Source of the DNA: Straminergon stramineum
Taxonomy: Eukaryota; Streptophyta; Bryopsida; Hypnales; Calliergonaceae
Direction: 5' to 3'
Length of the DNA stretch: 64,000 nt
NCBI GenBank assembly: GCA_963920665.1
Contig: OY987267.1
Span: 3,596,001 to 3,660,000, forward strand
Of the stretch, positions 11,774-23,100 are shown in pieces. How positions within the stretch are numbered: position 1 is the stretch's first letter; the number at the start of each line of letters is the position of its first letter. A model generated the notes under the pieces. That model was not told the DNA's origin, did not search any database, and saw only the letters and a program-made list of their open reading frames with translations. Position numbers and translations under genes: made by a program.

Positions 11774-13690
11774 CTACTACTAACTTGTTGTTCCTTGGAG
11801 GGGGTTAAGAGAGGGTAAGGGTTAGTAGGTCCCATCGTGACGGCAAAGCTTTGAACCCCCTTAGGGTAAAAAGATCCTAGCGGTGTATTAAAAGAGGGAA
11901 CCATGGCGAAGCTTTGGACCCCCTTGGATTGAAAAGTCCTAGTAGTGTGTTAAAAGAGGAAACCACAACAAAGCTTTGAATCCCCTTGGGTTGAAAAAGT
12001 CCTAGCGGTTATAGTATCGGGCTCGGGGTTGGGGTTACAATATTGGGCTTGGGGTTGGTGAATATAGTATCGGGCGCTAGGGATTCGAGATTACAATATT
12101 GGGCTCTGGGGGTTGGAGGTTACAATATTGGGCTCTGGGGGTTGGGGGTTACAATATTGGACTTAGGGTTGGGGATTACAATAAAAGGGACTGTCGAGTC
12201 TAGGGTATAGCAAAGAGTCTCAAGGGGCTAGTGCACTACAATAGCTGCTGGACAGAGAAAAGAAGGGAAATTTGGGAAGTCTAGGAATTAGGGAGAAGAG
12301 GAGGTGGAGGAAGAGGAGCGTGACCCTTGCACTAACACCATAAACGGAGCGGGGAATCCAACGCCCCATCTCCTACAATCGACACAAGGACAAGGAAGAC
12401 AAACAAAGTTGAGAGGGAAGAAGGTCAGAAGAATGAGAGAATGACGAGAGGGAGGACAATTAGAAAGAAAAGAAGAAGAGTAGATAAGGTAGGGGTAAAA
12501 TCCTCAAAGACTTACTTAAGCCCTTAAATTAGAATTAGGTGATCTCCATGAGATTAAGCATAGAACGTAAGAAATAGCTCAACTTGGAGGATGATATAAC
12601 GTGTTCTTAGGATTAGCCTCATAGGTAGAGGTGGGGTTAATTTGGCCACCATAGTATGTAGGGAGAGTAGAGTGGAAAGAAAAGAAGAGAAGAGGAAGGA
12701 AATAGGGCAAAGTTAATAAATGAACCCTTGTGTTAAATTACTTTATGATTAGAATGGTGGTTCATTGCATCACAACACTAGAGTTCATGGCAATGGAGGG
12801 AGAGCTTCCGATGGGCGTGATCAACTGTTTAAGTCCCGAGGTATGAGTTAAACCTTTCCCAGGTCCCTAAATCAGTAACTTGCAACCCTGGCTGAGGCCT
12901 ACCCCTAGGTCAGACCCTTAGGACTATAAATCAGGTAATTTCCTAGGACATAAACCTAAAGAGGAAGGCTTTCCAAAACCCTAAGATATGCCCAAATCAG
13001 GTCCAAAACAAGGAAGTTATCGTTGGATGAAGATTAGGATCAAATTGGATGAAGAATAGCTAGACCTAGGAGTTGGCAACAAATTACAGAAATTAGGAGG
13101 AGGCTATCAAGTAGTGTCGAAGGCTGGAAAGAAAAGCCAACTCCGAATAATAGGTTAGGAGAAATTCACAGATGAAGTTTAGGTAAGGCTTGGATGAGAA
13201 TTTCGTGGGAATCCCCAATTAGGGCCAAACTGCATACCTAGGTAGGTAAAAGTATTTTGATCCATCCCTAAAAATTTTGGATCTTTTTGAATTAGGGAGC
13301 TAGGGTCAATCGACGGATGAAGTTTGACGAACCGAGTAGCGGTCAAACTTCATCCACTCATAACTTTGGTTAGGAAGGTTAGATAGGGTCGAGTTTTATG
13401 TTTTTAGAAATGGCAGAAGATGAACTAGAGGGTTCTTAGGTTAGTACTGCCATGAAATAGATTCCATTGAAAACACACAGCAAATCATCCATTTGATCGG
13501 CTAAAACCATCGAAAGTAGATTAAGAGAATCTTGTGAATTGGGGATCACTTAAGCACCTAGTAAAAAGATCCATTGCTTGGAAGGCAAAATGGACCACAC
13601 TTAGACACCCACAAGTAGGATTCACTTAGCCAAAATCCAGAACTTGGTTGTGTTCGCGATTTACCAAGGGTGGATAAATTGGCACTTACA
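11774..13690 (+). repeat. Long LTR-like repeat, copy 1, right part
   Basis: Continues the repeat after the CACTA insertion. It matches, in reverse complement, both 43.67-46.2 kb and 14.89-16.35 kb. Landmarks are the GCAAAGCTTTGAACCCCC block (11,848), GGGGAATCCAACGCCCC (12,351), a GATGAAGTTTGACGAACC block (13,317) and CACTTAGACACCCACAAGTA (13,598). It ends near GGTGGATAAATTGGCACTTACA. The TTGGC at the boundary resembles the primer-binding junction of many plant gypsy elements, but this is inference. Excluding the CACTA insert, copy 1 is about 3.6 kb long. Confidence 0.6.
11840..12185. repeat. Two minisatellites inside the long LTR
   Basis: From about 11,843 to 12,010 a unit of roughly 65 bp recurs three times (AAAGCTTTGAACCCCCTT, then CCTAGCGGTGTATTAAAAGA). 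From about 12,010 to 12,185 a GC-richer unit of roughly 30 bp (TACAATATTGGGCTCTGGGG) recurs about six times. The antisense copy at 46.1-46.2 kb has only two recognisable 65-bp units, so copy number differs between the LTR copies. Confidence 0.6.
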
Positions 13691-14884
13691 GCAACTCAAC
13701 TCAGAATGGTAGCACAACCCAAATCACAAAGTTCTTCCTTAAAGCTTGATCTTGTACAATAGAAGGTATTTGTCAAGGTCAACATGAGCGGGAAAGCTTG
13801 CAAAACCACATAAAAACTAAAGAAAAATATTAAAATGGGGAAGATACTAATTTAATGCTCCTAATTTATAGATCTCCTTGTTGGCCAACCTTGACAATAC
13901 TTTTTCAAGAATTAATTGTCTTACTTTAGCTTACTTAAAATAATTATTAATGTTTTAGAAATCTCAAGATAATTAGATCAAAGGATAAAGTATGCTAGAT
14001 TATAGGGAACAAAAGGATTCACATGTATAGAAATATTAAAATACAAAAGTTATTAAATTGTAAAGATAACAAAATTGTATCGATTCCTGTATTTTTGAGC
14101 ACTTTCCCCAATTAATTAAAATTGGTAAAACATGAAGAATTGAATTTAATAATGAATAATCTTAAATTATATACTTTGGAATACAACATTGACAAATTAA
14201 TAATGAGGAAAGAATCTTAATTTATAATTTATTAATTTTACAAAAGACCACTTCAGACCTAACAAAGAAGACCAAAGCGGCACTACAATTTACTTAGTAG
14301 ATAGAGTTACTAGGTTAGTTATAGGATAGAATTAGTTAGGAAAAGTTAGTTAGGATATTATAGAAGGAATAGGCTTGATCCTAATACCAAAGGCAAAACG
14401 GTTAGGGTTTCCCTTAGTTCTCCTATGACCACGGGAAACTATATAAAGGGAATTTTTCTCATTGTATGATTCATTATTAATACCAACAATACAAGATCGA
14501 CTTAACAAAGACCAACTTTCAAGAAATTTTTCAAGCCAATGATTATTACAAAAATCAACTTTTGAAAGACAATTCTTAAAGACGAATACAACTAGAAGAT
14601 AAATACAATTAGATCGATACATTTAGGAACATTGGAAAGAAAAATGTAATTTCATTACTAAAGTTAGTTTGAAAGGAAGTTGGAAAATTGTGTTTCAGTT
14701 ATATAAATTGCAGTCATTTATTGAGCATTCAAAAAAGTAGTGGATGATGCCTAAATAAGATGAGCAATGAGAGTTGATGTCATCAACAATTTTGTTTGTG
14801 TATTGTAGCACTATTGTTGATGTGGACTACGTTGTTGAATAGAGAGAGGTTTGCCTCTAAAAATCATAGGGATTTTATTAAGAG
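13691..14884. other. Spacer between inverted LTR-like copies
   Basis: About 1.2 kb of AT-rich sequence between two oppositely oriented copies of the long LTR repeat. The minus-strand frame at 14,350-14,622 shows no family resemblance. No gag or pol motif is visible. Confidence 0.4.
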
Positions 14885-16350
14885 CGCCAAATAACCCTCC
14901 CTTGGTAATTCGTGTACACAACCAGGTTTTGGGTTTCAACTAAGTGACTCCTACTTTCGAGTGTCTAAGTGTGGTCCACTATGCCTTCCAAGCAATGGAT
15001 CTTTTTACTAAGTGCCTAAGTGACCCCCAATTGCAAGATTCACTTAAACTACTTTTGTTGTTTTGGGCCGACCAAATAAAGTGCCTGTTGGATGATTTGG
15101 GTGGGACTCGACCTAGGGAAAAACTATCCTAAGAACCCTCTAGTTTATCCTATGAAATTTCTAAAAATATAAGACTCAACTTTATCTGACCTTCCTGGCC
15201 AAAGTTATGGTTGGATGAAGTTTGACTGCTACTCAGTTCCTCGAACTTCATCCATCAATTACACCTAGTTCCCCAATTCAGAAAGATCCGAAATTTTGGG
15301 AGATGGTTCACAAAGATTGTCCCTACCTAGATCTGGAATTAGACCCTGATCAGGGATTTCTACTAAATTTTCATCCAAGCCTTATCCAAACTTCATCTAC
15401 TAATTTCTCTGAGCCTACAACTCGGAATTGACTTTTTCTTTCGGCCTTGGACCCTAGGTGGGAGCCTCCTTCTAGTGTGTTTATTTCCCTGTCTAAACCA
15501 GAGTTTATCTATTCTTCATCCAACTTGATCCTAAACTTCATTTGGCCATAACTTGCTCAATTTTCGTCCAATTTGGGCATGCTCTAGGGTTTCGGAAAGC
15601 CATGATCTTCTTCTCTAAGCTTATGTCCTTGGAAATGACCTGACCTATGGTCCTGAGGGTCTTCCTTAGGGGTAGGCCTCGGCCCAGGCTACTAAACTCT
15701 AGTTAAGTCCTAGGGAAAGTTTGGACAGGTTTTCGCTCGTACCTAGGAGCTTGAGTTGTTGATCACGCCACCTGGAAGTTCCACCTCCTCTACCATGAAC
15801 TCCTGTGCCATGAGACAACGAACCACGATTCTAATCATAGAATAAATAGGTACAAGGATTTAATTGTCAAGCTTCCCCTCCTATTTCTTTCCACCTCCCC
15901 TTTTTTCTTTCCCCCCCCACTCTCGGGTGGCCCACCTACCAAGCTAACTTTAAGTACGTGTCATACCTTCCTCCAAGTTGGGCTACTTCTTACATCCTAC
16001 TTCTCACATCCCACTTATTACACCCTACTTCTCATGTCATACCTCCTATGTCTCATACTTACATCTCACACTTATTGGGGTAATTACCTACTTCTAATCT
16101 AAGGGCCTAAGTAAGTCTTGGAGATTTCCCTTCCTATCTTATCCACTTCTACTTTTCACCTTCAAATGGTCCTTCCCTTTGTCGTTTCTCCTCATTCTTC
16201 CGGCCTTATGCCACCCTTGCTCCTTCCTTCTTTGTTCATCTTCTCTATCATGGTGAGGTTTTGTGGGAGACGAGGAGTTGGATTCCCCGCCTCAAGGCTA
16301 TGTTAGAGTGGTAAGAACCTCGAGTGGTGTCCCTTCTCTCCCTCCCTACC
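14885..16350 (-). repeat. Long LTR-like repeat, partial inverted copy 3
   Basis: Runs antiparallel to 11.8-13.69 kb and parallel to 43.67-45.5 kb. Matching landmarks are the GAGTGTCTAAGTG block at 14,960, the GGATGAAGTTTGACTGCTAC block at 15,212, the CATGCTCTAGGGTTTCGGAAA block at 15,579 and GACGAGGAGTTGGATTCCCC at 16,270. The copy stops near 16,350 and lacks the TATA-bearing part. Short open frames in it are spurious. Confidence 0.6.
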
Positions 16351-16379
16351 CGATTTTGAGCTTCTCTCTAGAGAAGTTC

Positions 16380-19104
16380 AAATAAATGGGTGAAATTTCA
16401 TCTCAACAACAAATGGAAGGCTCAAATTGTATCTTGACAACAAATAAATGGCTCAAATTTTTGGTTAGCTGCCTTTCTACTTCTATGGTAGATGACATGT
16501 GGTAGGTTGTAATTGCATCTCACTTATTAGTTATCAATTAGTCATTTTTCAGTCATTGTATAGTCATAGAATACTTTGTGACGTGGCGATTGTAAATTCC
16601 AATTGTAGCTACTATAGATGAATGACTAAGATTTCATCTCTCTCATTTATAGTTAGGGTTTAGGTTAGCTTCCACCTCCTTAGTTTATTATCTTCTTCTT
16701 TCTTCTTATAAACATCTTCTCATTTAAAATTTTTTTTTTGCTTCAATCTTCTTATCTAAAGACTTAGTTTACAATCTCTTTTTCATTGTGTTGTTTTGTA
16801 GTGTTTTTTTTTGTTGATGTATTGTTGTGTCATTGTTTTTGTCACACTTCTATCTTGTTAGGGTGCCTGAAGTGCCTTACTGAGCAAGGGGGACCTTGGG
16901 GATGACTTTCCAAGCCTTGCAATAGTTTAAGAAGGGAGAAATGAGAGACTTGCGAGCAAATAGGGTGCAATAGCGCCCTAGATAAGAAGAGCGTAGTAGC
17001 ATGTCATACTTCCTTGGAAAGCTCTTAAAAAGACGTTTCTCACCATCCAAAAAATGCATGATTTGAACTAATAGGCTAGAAGTTATGGCCGTTTAAAGTT
17101 GGAGGTGTCCCGGTGGTGCCAAGACATTCAAAGGCTAGGAGTGAGGGGTTCCCAAAGAATCCTTTAACAAAGTATGGCATATATCATATAATTGGAAAGC
17201 TATAAATACAAGGAAGTTAGAATGCTAAGCATTACAAGGTTCTAAGACATGAGTCAATTGTTATGGCCAAGAGAAAGGTTGTAGTAAAGGCGTGATATTG
17301 CTCTTGATAAACTCGAATCTTTAGAAGACCATTACTTTGTGAGAACTTGTCCAAAAGGGACAAGCGAAGAGACCCTCGGCATTTACTTGTCGTATAGATA
17401 TCCTAAATGGACTCGCATACGAGATTTAGAGCCCTGATTGCAAATTATGCCATTTGGAAGTTTAGGAATCCAAACGGAGTTAGAACTTGGTGATTTCGGT
17501 TGGAAATGGTCTTTTAAAACCCAAGGGCAGGTTTGTCGAATGACATAGAAAGTATTATAGGAGGGGTTGGTCTCCCTCCTCCTTGGAGCCTTGATGAGTC
17601 TCAGTACTCATGGGTAGTGATGCAACTTCACAACCGGCTTCAAGGCTCCATGGGACATTTGTGTGGGTGTCTTAAGGCACTAGTGGGTTGGAGTCCCACT
17701 CTTTGCTAAGCCTTTGGCAATGTGTTCCGAGTGGTGAGTCTTGATTAGTGTTGGTGTGAAAGTAGCAAATACACAACATGCCTAGTATGAAGTGGGCTAA
17801 CAACCAAGGGTGGTTAGGACCGTAATGAGTAGTGCCACCATGAGTCCTAGCATAGTAAGATGGAAGTTCTGCCTCATATCACGAAGTGATATGCCAGGTG
17901 TCACGAGTGGAATACATACTAGTAGTCCCAGAGACTAGGACTCAACAATGTGAATTAGAAATGAGAACTAATGTTGTGGGTGCGTGACATGTGCTATGTT
18001 AGTTAGTTTGGACTCAAGTGATACCAGAATTGGAGCATGGTGAGTCCTGGAAGCTGTGAAGGACTCTTAAAGTTGTTTGGAGTTGTAAGATGTTACTAGG
18101 GCCTCGATAGTTTTGTTGTTGTATTGTTGTTTTTCAATTTTGTTAGGAAAGTTGTTTTGCAATTTTATTAGCTAAGTTGTTTTGCAATTTTGTTACTTTG
18201 TTGTTTTGTTGTTTTACTAATTTGAAGTTTTCTTGTTGGTTGTTTGAGTAGGTAGTTGGCTACAATTTTTGATAGACCAAGTAACAAAATTAGATTATGG
18301 CGTGGAAAAAAGAAGAAGTTCAAAGTAGACTATAGTCAAAGTACATAGTCATATTACAATCCTAGTACACTTATATATAGTTTAGTCATAGTGTAGTCAA
18401 ATTGCAGTCATACTGTAGTTATATTGCAATTAGAAAAACAAAATACAATTGTAGTATAGTCATAAAAATATAGTCATCTAATAAATGTTCAAAATTATTC
18501 TTTAACAACTATTCTTAAATCCACTTACATCTTGTTTCTTTGTTTGCAACTATAAAATAATGAATTAATGACCGCAATAGTCATCTACCCAACTATTGTA
18601 TAACCAACATATAAATGACTAAACAATGACTACCATATCATTATCAATGACTATCATATGACTACTATATGACTCCGTGGCTAAGGATATGCAAACCTTT
18701 CTATATGACTCCACCAATAAAAATGACAAAAGTATGATTTTTTTCGCTAAAATCATTACTACAAAATGACTAATATATGATCTAAAATTTTCTACATCAT
18801 CTGAATAGGGCTATCAACGCTTGCCACATCATTCCTAAACCAACCAACTCCAAACCTCCACAAGTACATACCATATTAGCAATTATACTTGCTAGGTTAA
18901 CTACCCCATATAATTACACACTAAAAAACTTCTAGATTAGTAGCTGGATGAGAAATGAATTATTACAAATAAATGACTATAATGTCCGAAATGACTTGAA
19001 TCCTAGCTAGAAGTCAACTTCAGTTATAGTTTAGTTATAAGTGTTCTAAATGACTAGGTTTGTAGTTATTAACTCCAGTAATTTATAGCCCTTTTCTACT
19101 AGTA
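16380..19104. mobile_element. Degenerate CACTA-like element, second copy
   Basis: The right side (18,290-19,080) is dense in TAGTCATA, TGACTA and ATGACT motifs like the subterminal zone of the first CACTA element, and the left side (16,540-16,640) carries TTAGTCA, TAGTCATAG and GTGACGTGGCG. At 19,090-19,102 the sequence TTTTCTACTAGTA resembles the reverse complement of a CACTAGTAGAAAA terminus with its outermost base changed. I could not find a matching left terminus or target duplication. The interior (16,860-18,100) shows no transposase. Confidence 0.45.
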
Positions 19105-19827
19105 AGGAAAGTTGCAATCCAAGTCATTGCATAGTAACTATGTGATATCTGTAAACAGTAAACCGCCATATTCAAGAACAGTCTCTCATAGGTTCAAGAA
19201 CATCAAAAACCATAGCATTCAAATTACAGCCAATGGTGCTCGTATGTGAGCCCAAAAATACGAGCTTGTGAGCATTGAGCCTACATTATAGGTACCTATA
19301 ATATAAATACCACACACTATAGAAGGTGTATGTATTATAAACACCTATAATATAGGTATTTGTAACATATATACCCTACAATCATAGATGGGTTTTGTAG
19401 TATATACATCTATAACGTAGATGTGTAGTACTCTGGGCTCATAGGCTTACACTCCTACGCTTACATAATAGCAACCCTCTTCCAATGAGTACATGGAATT
19501 GCCAATGACTTGGAGTGAGCAACAATTGAAAACACCTATCAAAGACCATGATGTTCAAAATACCATTCACAACTTGCACATTCGAAAGCCACAACATTTT
19601 TAAATTACTGAACCAACACCTATACATTCTAACTACACAACATTTAGAAATCGTAGGGACCCAAACACCTAGTGACCCACAAGTAATGACAAAAAATAGA
19701 AAGGCAAATGAAATGAAATCCAAAAACATAGAAAGAAGTGAAACTAGAAAGAAAAAAATAGGGAAAGGGAAAAAATATACATACGTGCAAATTGGCATTC
19801 GATGTTGTCCTACATGTGATGGAAATC
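19105..19827. other. Intergenic sequence with short ATAGGTA-type repeats
   Basis: Around 19,290-19,420 short phrases such as ACCTATAATATA and TATAATATAGGTA recur, with inverted pairs. No gene is supported. Overlapping frames at 19,439-19,886 on both strands have no recognisable product. Confidence 0.35.
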
Positions 19828-21545
19828 CTACTGTATGACAAAAATGTGCTCACCATTTTGTTTGTTGTAGCAGAGAGCATATACATGAGTCACTACTAGA
19901 TTGCAAAAGAGGTGTGAAATACCTGAGTCACTAGGCAACTCCCTCCATTGCATAAGGATGTTTTTGCATTGCAAAGATACTAGATCACAATATCTAGGAA
20001 AATCCTCCTTGTTGTATGTAGTAGACCCATTGATGAATAACTTATTCAACTCATTCTGACTAAGTTTGATTTCTTGTAAAAAATTGCTTACAAATATGTC
20101 ACGAGCTTGTGAAAGCTTGATCGGACAATGCATTGCATTCACTAAAGAGATGAAATAAGCTAAGGATAGAAACACTTCAATGTTAGCAGGGAGATCAAAA
20201 TTATCACTCACCCTTGTGTGGGACTTTTGACTTGGACCACTAGTCATGTCTACATCCATTTTTACAATCAAAGTTGTGTACTCATCTATGATTCGCTACA
20301 CTAGACTCCTCATAGATATCTAGTGCATCTCCATGTTACGTACCATTTTATTTCCTTTAGTTTCCATGAGATTTGCAAGCTTTTGCAACTCATCATGTTT
20401 CTTGTTATTGCAATAAAAATATGAATAGATGGATTAGAAGAGGCTTTTAAGCCTAGAAACCAATGGATGCTTTGAGAGAGTCTCTATGACCAAATCTATC
20501 CTATGACTCACATAACTAGCTCCCAACATGAAAAGAGCCCATTTCTCTTGAATTTGGATTGTTATACTTGTTTTTTGTCCTTGGAGAGTACTATCCCCAT
20601 CATCCCCAAATACACAAGTTTAGAAGCAATTTCCTTGAGTAATACCTCCTTCATCTAATAAAGCATGCATTATAATAGAAGTCAAGTGGTTCGCAATGCC
20701 ACCTTCAAAGATACAAGATAAATGTAGCAGGTGTGGTATTCTTTTCCAGCAATCCATTATATAAACATGCACATCACCCCAACAGGTGTTGTCTACTTTA
20801 GTGAACTCATTAGCACTAACAAAAATGATCCTTGTAGGTTGCAATACATCCTTCAAAGCAATTAGAATGGAAGTGTACAAATGCTTATTCATCTTCCAAC
20901 TGGTACTTTTGGACTAGTGTTTTCTAAGAAAATTTCTAACATTCAAGTACCTTAGAAGCAAGAACTACTCCTTCTTGTAATTGCACGTAGGTCGACTATG
21001 ATTGAGGATTTGGAAAAGTGTAGAGGATTGCATTCCCTTCCATTTGAACTTGCCCTCCAAACCAACAATCAATTGATCAATGACATTGTCGGCATGCTTT
21101 CAGCTTGCCTAAAGTTTGAAAAACTTTTGGTACATACAATCGACCTTTATAAAAGTATATCCCTTCTTCAAATGTGGCATTGGCACTCCACCTTCTAGGC
21201 ATGTACACTAGCCCTCATATTTCTCTAGATTGTCAACTTTAGGGATGATAACTTTCCTCCTCCTTGTAATTGCATTGCAACTCTGGCAAACAACACTAGA
21301 TAGATCTCCATTTGATTCAAATTCTTCCTCTGTCTAAGAGAACTTTCACGCCTATATTTCTCTCCACCTCCTAGTGATGATCCCTAGAGTAGTCTTCCTC
21401 TTCTTCAATGGATTGTTTGCACCCCTTCCCTTCTTCCTTTTCCCCGTCACACAACATTCACCATCGCTAAATGCATCATACGCATGATTAGGAAACCTAA
21501 GAGATACAATGGTGTCTTCTGAAGGCGGATCACAAACTATTGATT
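19828..21545 (-). pseudogene. hAT-like transposase remnant (DUF4371/ZNF862-like type)
   Basis: Read on the minus strand. A basic N-terminal piece near 21,540-21,360 reads SEDTIVSLRFPNHAYDAF and then GKRKKGRGANNPLKKRKTTL. A later piece (20,892-20,620) contains VDNTCWGDVHVYIMDCWKRI followed by EGGIANHLTSIIMHALLDEG, resembling the region of plant DUF4371-type hAT proteins before the catalytic block. Next come a MLGASYVSHRIDLVIETLSK segment (about 20,510-20,450), an ETKGNKM segment and an open piece (20,271-19,828) with PANIEVFLSLAYFISLVNAM. Order and spacing fit one decayed protein. Stops and frame changes separate the pieces. The family call is from memory and moderate. Confidence 0.5.
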
Positions 21546-23100
21546 AGAGAAGAGATTGCAACAAGAAAGTCTCTAAAATGTGCATCACCTTGTGCTTCGC
21601 CATCTCCAAGCTATTGTTAATAGAGCTAGGGGTTTGCACTAGATACTTACCAATACCATTTGTATTACAGCTAGAACCATATATTTGCACCCTACAATTA
21701 TTAGGGAGTTTTAATTGTGGTGCCATTGAAACCTACTATCCTCCACATAAGAACCCAACTACCCAAGAGTATATACCACCAAGCAATGATGTAAAACTGA
21801 TGAAGCAACAATTGTAAATCAAACAAAAACAATCAAATGATGTGAATAAAGGCATGCAATCAATACAAAAACATAAGAGCAAAGTGATCCACAAAAGATC
21901 ACAAAAAGCAAATACATCACAAGATACACAACTGCATGCAACAACCACCTAAGCCCTTAAGTAGAATGTGATGTTGAACCTAGAAGCTCTTGGTGTTACC
22001 TTTGCCAAGCACGAAGAGCTCTCTTCAAGTGTGAAATTATCAAATTTTAGACCCAATTCACTCAAAGCCACCATATCTAAAGTGTAGTGAATGCAAAAGA
22101 GACAATGCATGCCTCCAAAATCTTCACAATAGTCTACAAGTGATGTGATGAAAATTGGAAAATCTAATTGAAAAAAATGTTGTTTTCAAACCAAAATCTA
22201 AACGAAGTACTTAAGGCATGAATCTCAAGAGCTTGTGGACATCAATATATCACTTGAGGAGATGCCACCATGATGCCTCCAACGAGCATCTAAGACGAAC
22301 ATGAAGATTTATATGAGAAATTAATGTGAACTTGTGAATTGGAGAGAACCAAGGGAAAATAGCCTAGCTAAAGGTGAACAAGATGAGGAGCACCACTACA
22401 AACCCTAGCTGCTAGAAGAAGGGCCCGGATGTCACTACCAAGTGACATATTGACAGCTAAGGAAGTGCTAGAGCAATAGATAGATGGCAAAGGCATTAGA
22501 TGAAATTTGAGGGCTCCAAGAGCCCACAAGTTATCATGAGTACCCCAACTATGGGAACTTGCCATAGTAGTAGGCTGAAGTGGCATAATCATTGCTACAT
22601 CAGAAAATAATATATTTTTTAATTTTTTTAATTATTAAATTTTTTTTAATTCAGTTTTAATTTTATCAGTAATTTTTAGAAATTTTTTGGGAATTTTAAA
22701 AAAAAAAAAATTCTACAAATTCGGAAATTTAGCCCATTATGGGCTAGTTCCCAATTTCTAGTAGTACAGGGAACAATGCAAGGAACAACCCTGAAATGGG
22801 CTCTTGGAACCCTCAAATGTCCTCTAATGGAACAAATGATTGGTACAATATTCACAAATGAATACTGAGTTTGGCCAACAAAGACAAAATCTTGTCTCGA
22901 CTTAGGCTCAAATCATAATTTCAAAAAGATTCTCTACTATGTGCATTTAGCACCCTATTTTTTGGGGTAGAAAATTGGTGCATTATAGCTAGTTTTAAGA
23001 TTGTTGCCCCCCACCATTGCTCAATCAAACATATGCTAAAACGCATTTCAAATGCATTGCCGTTGGACTATAGGCATATAACTTAATAGGAAAAAACAAA
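21546..23100. other. Intergenic sequence, probably flank of the hAT-like relic
   Basis: Includes a strongly AT-rich block at 22,605-22,725 with A and T homopolymers. No gene, terminal inverted repeat or RNA gene is supported. The frames at 21,578-21,948 and 22,368-22,592 look random. Confidence 0.35.

Noticed and set aside
12228..12250. GCACTACAATAGCTGC as another CACTA terminus
   Set aside because: Only the first eight bases match, and there are no subterminal motifs or partner terminus.
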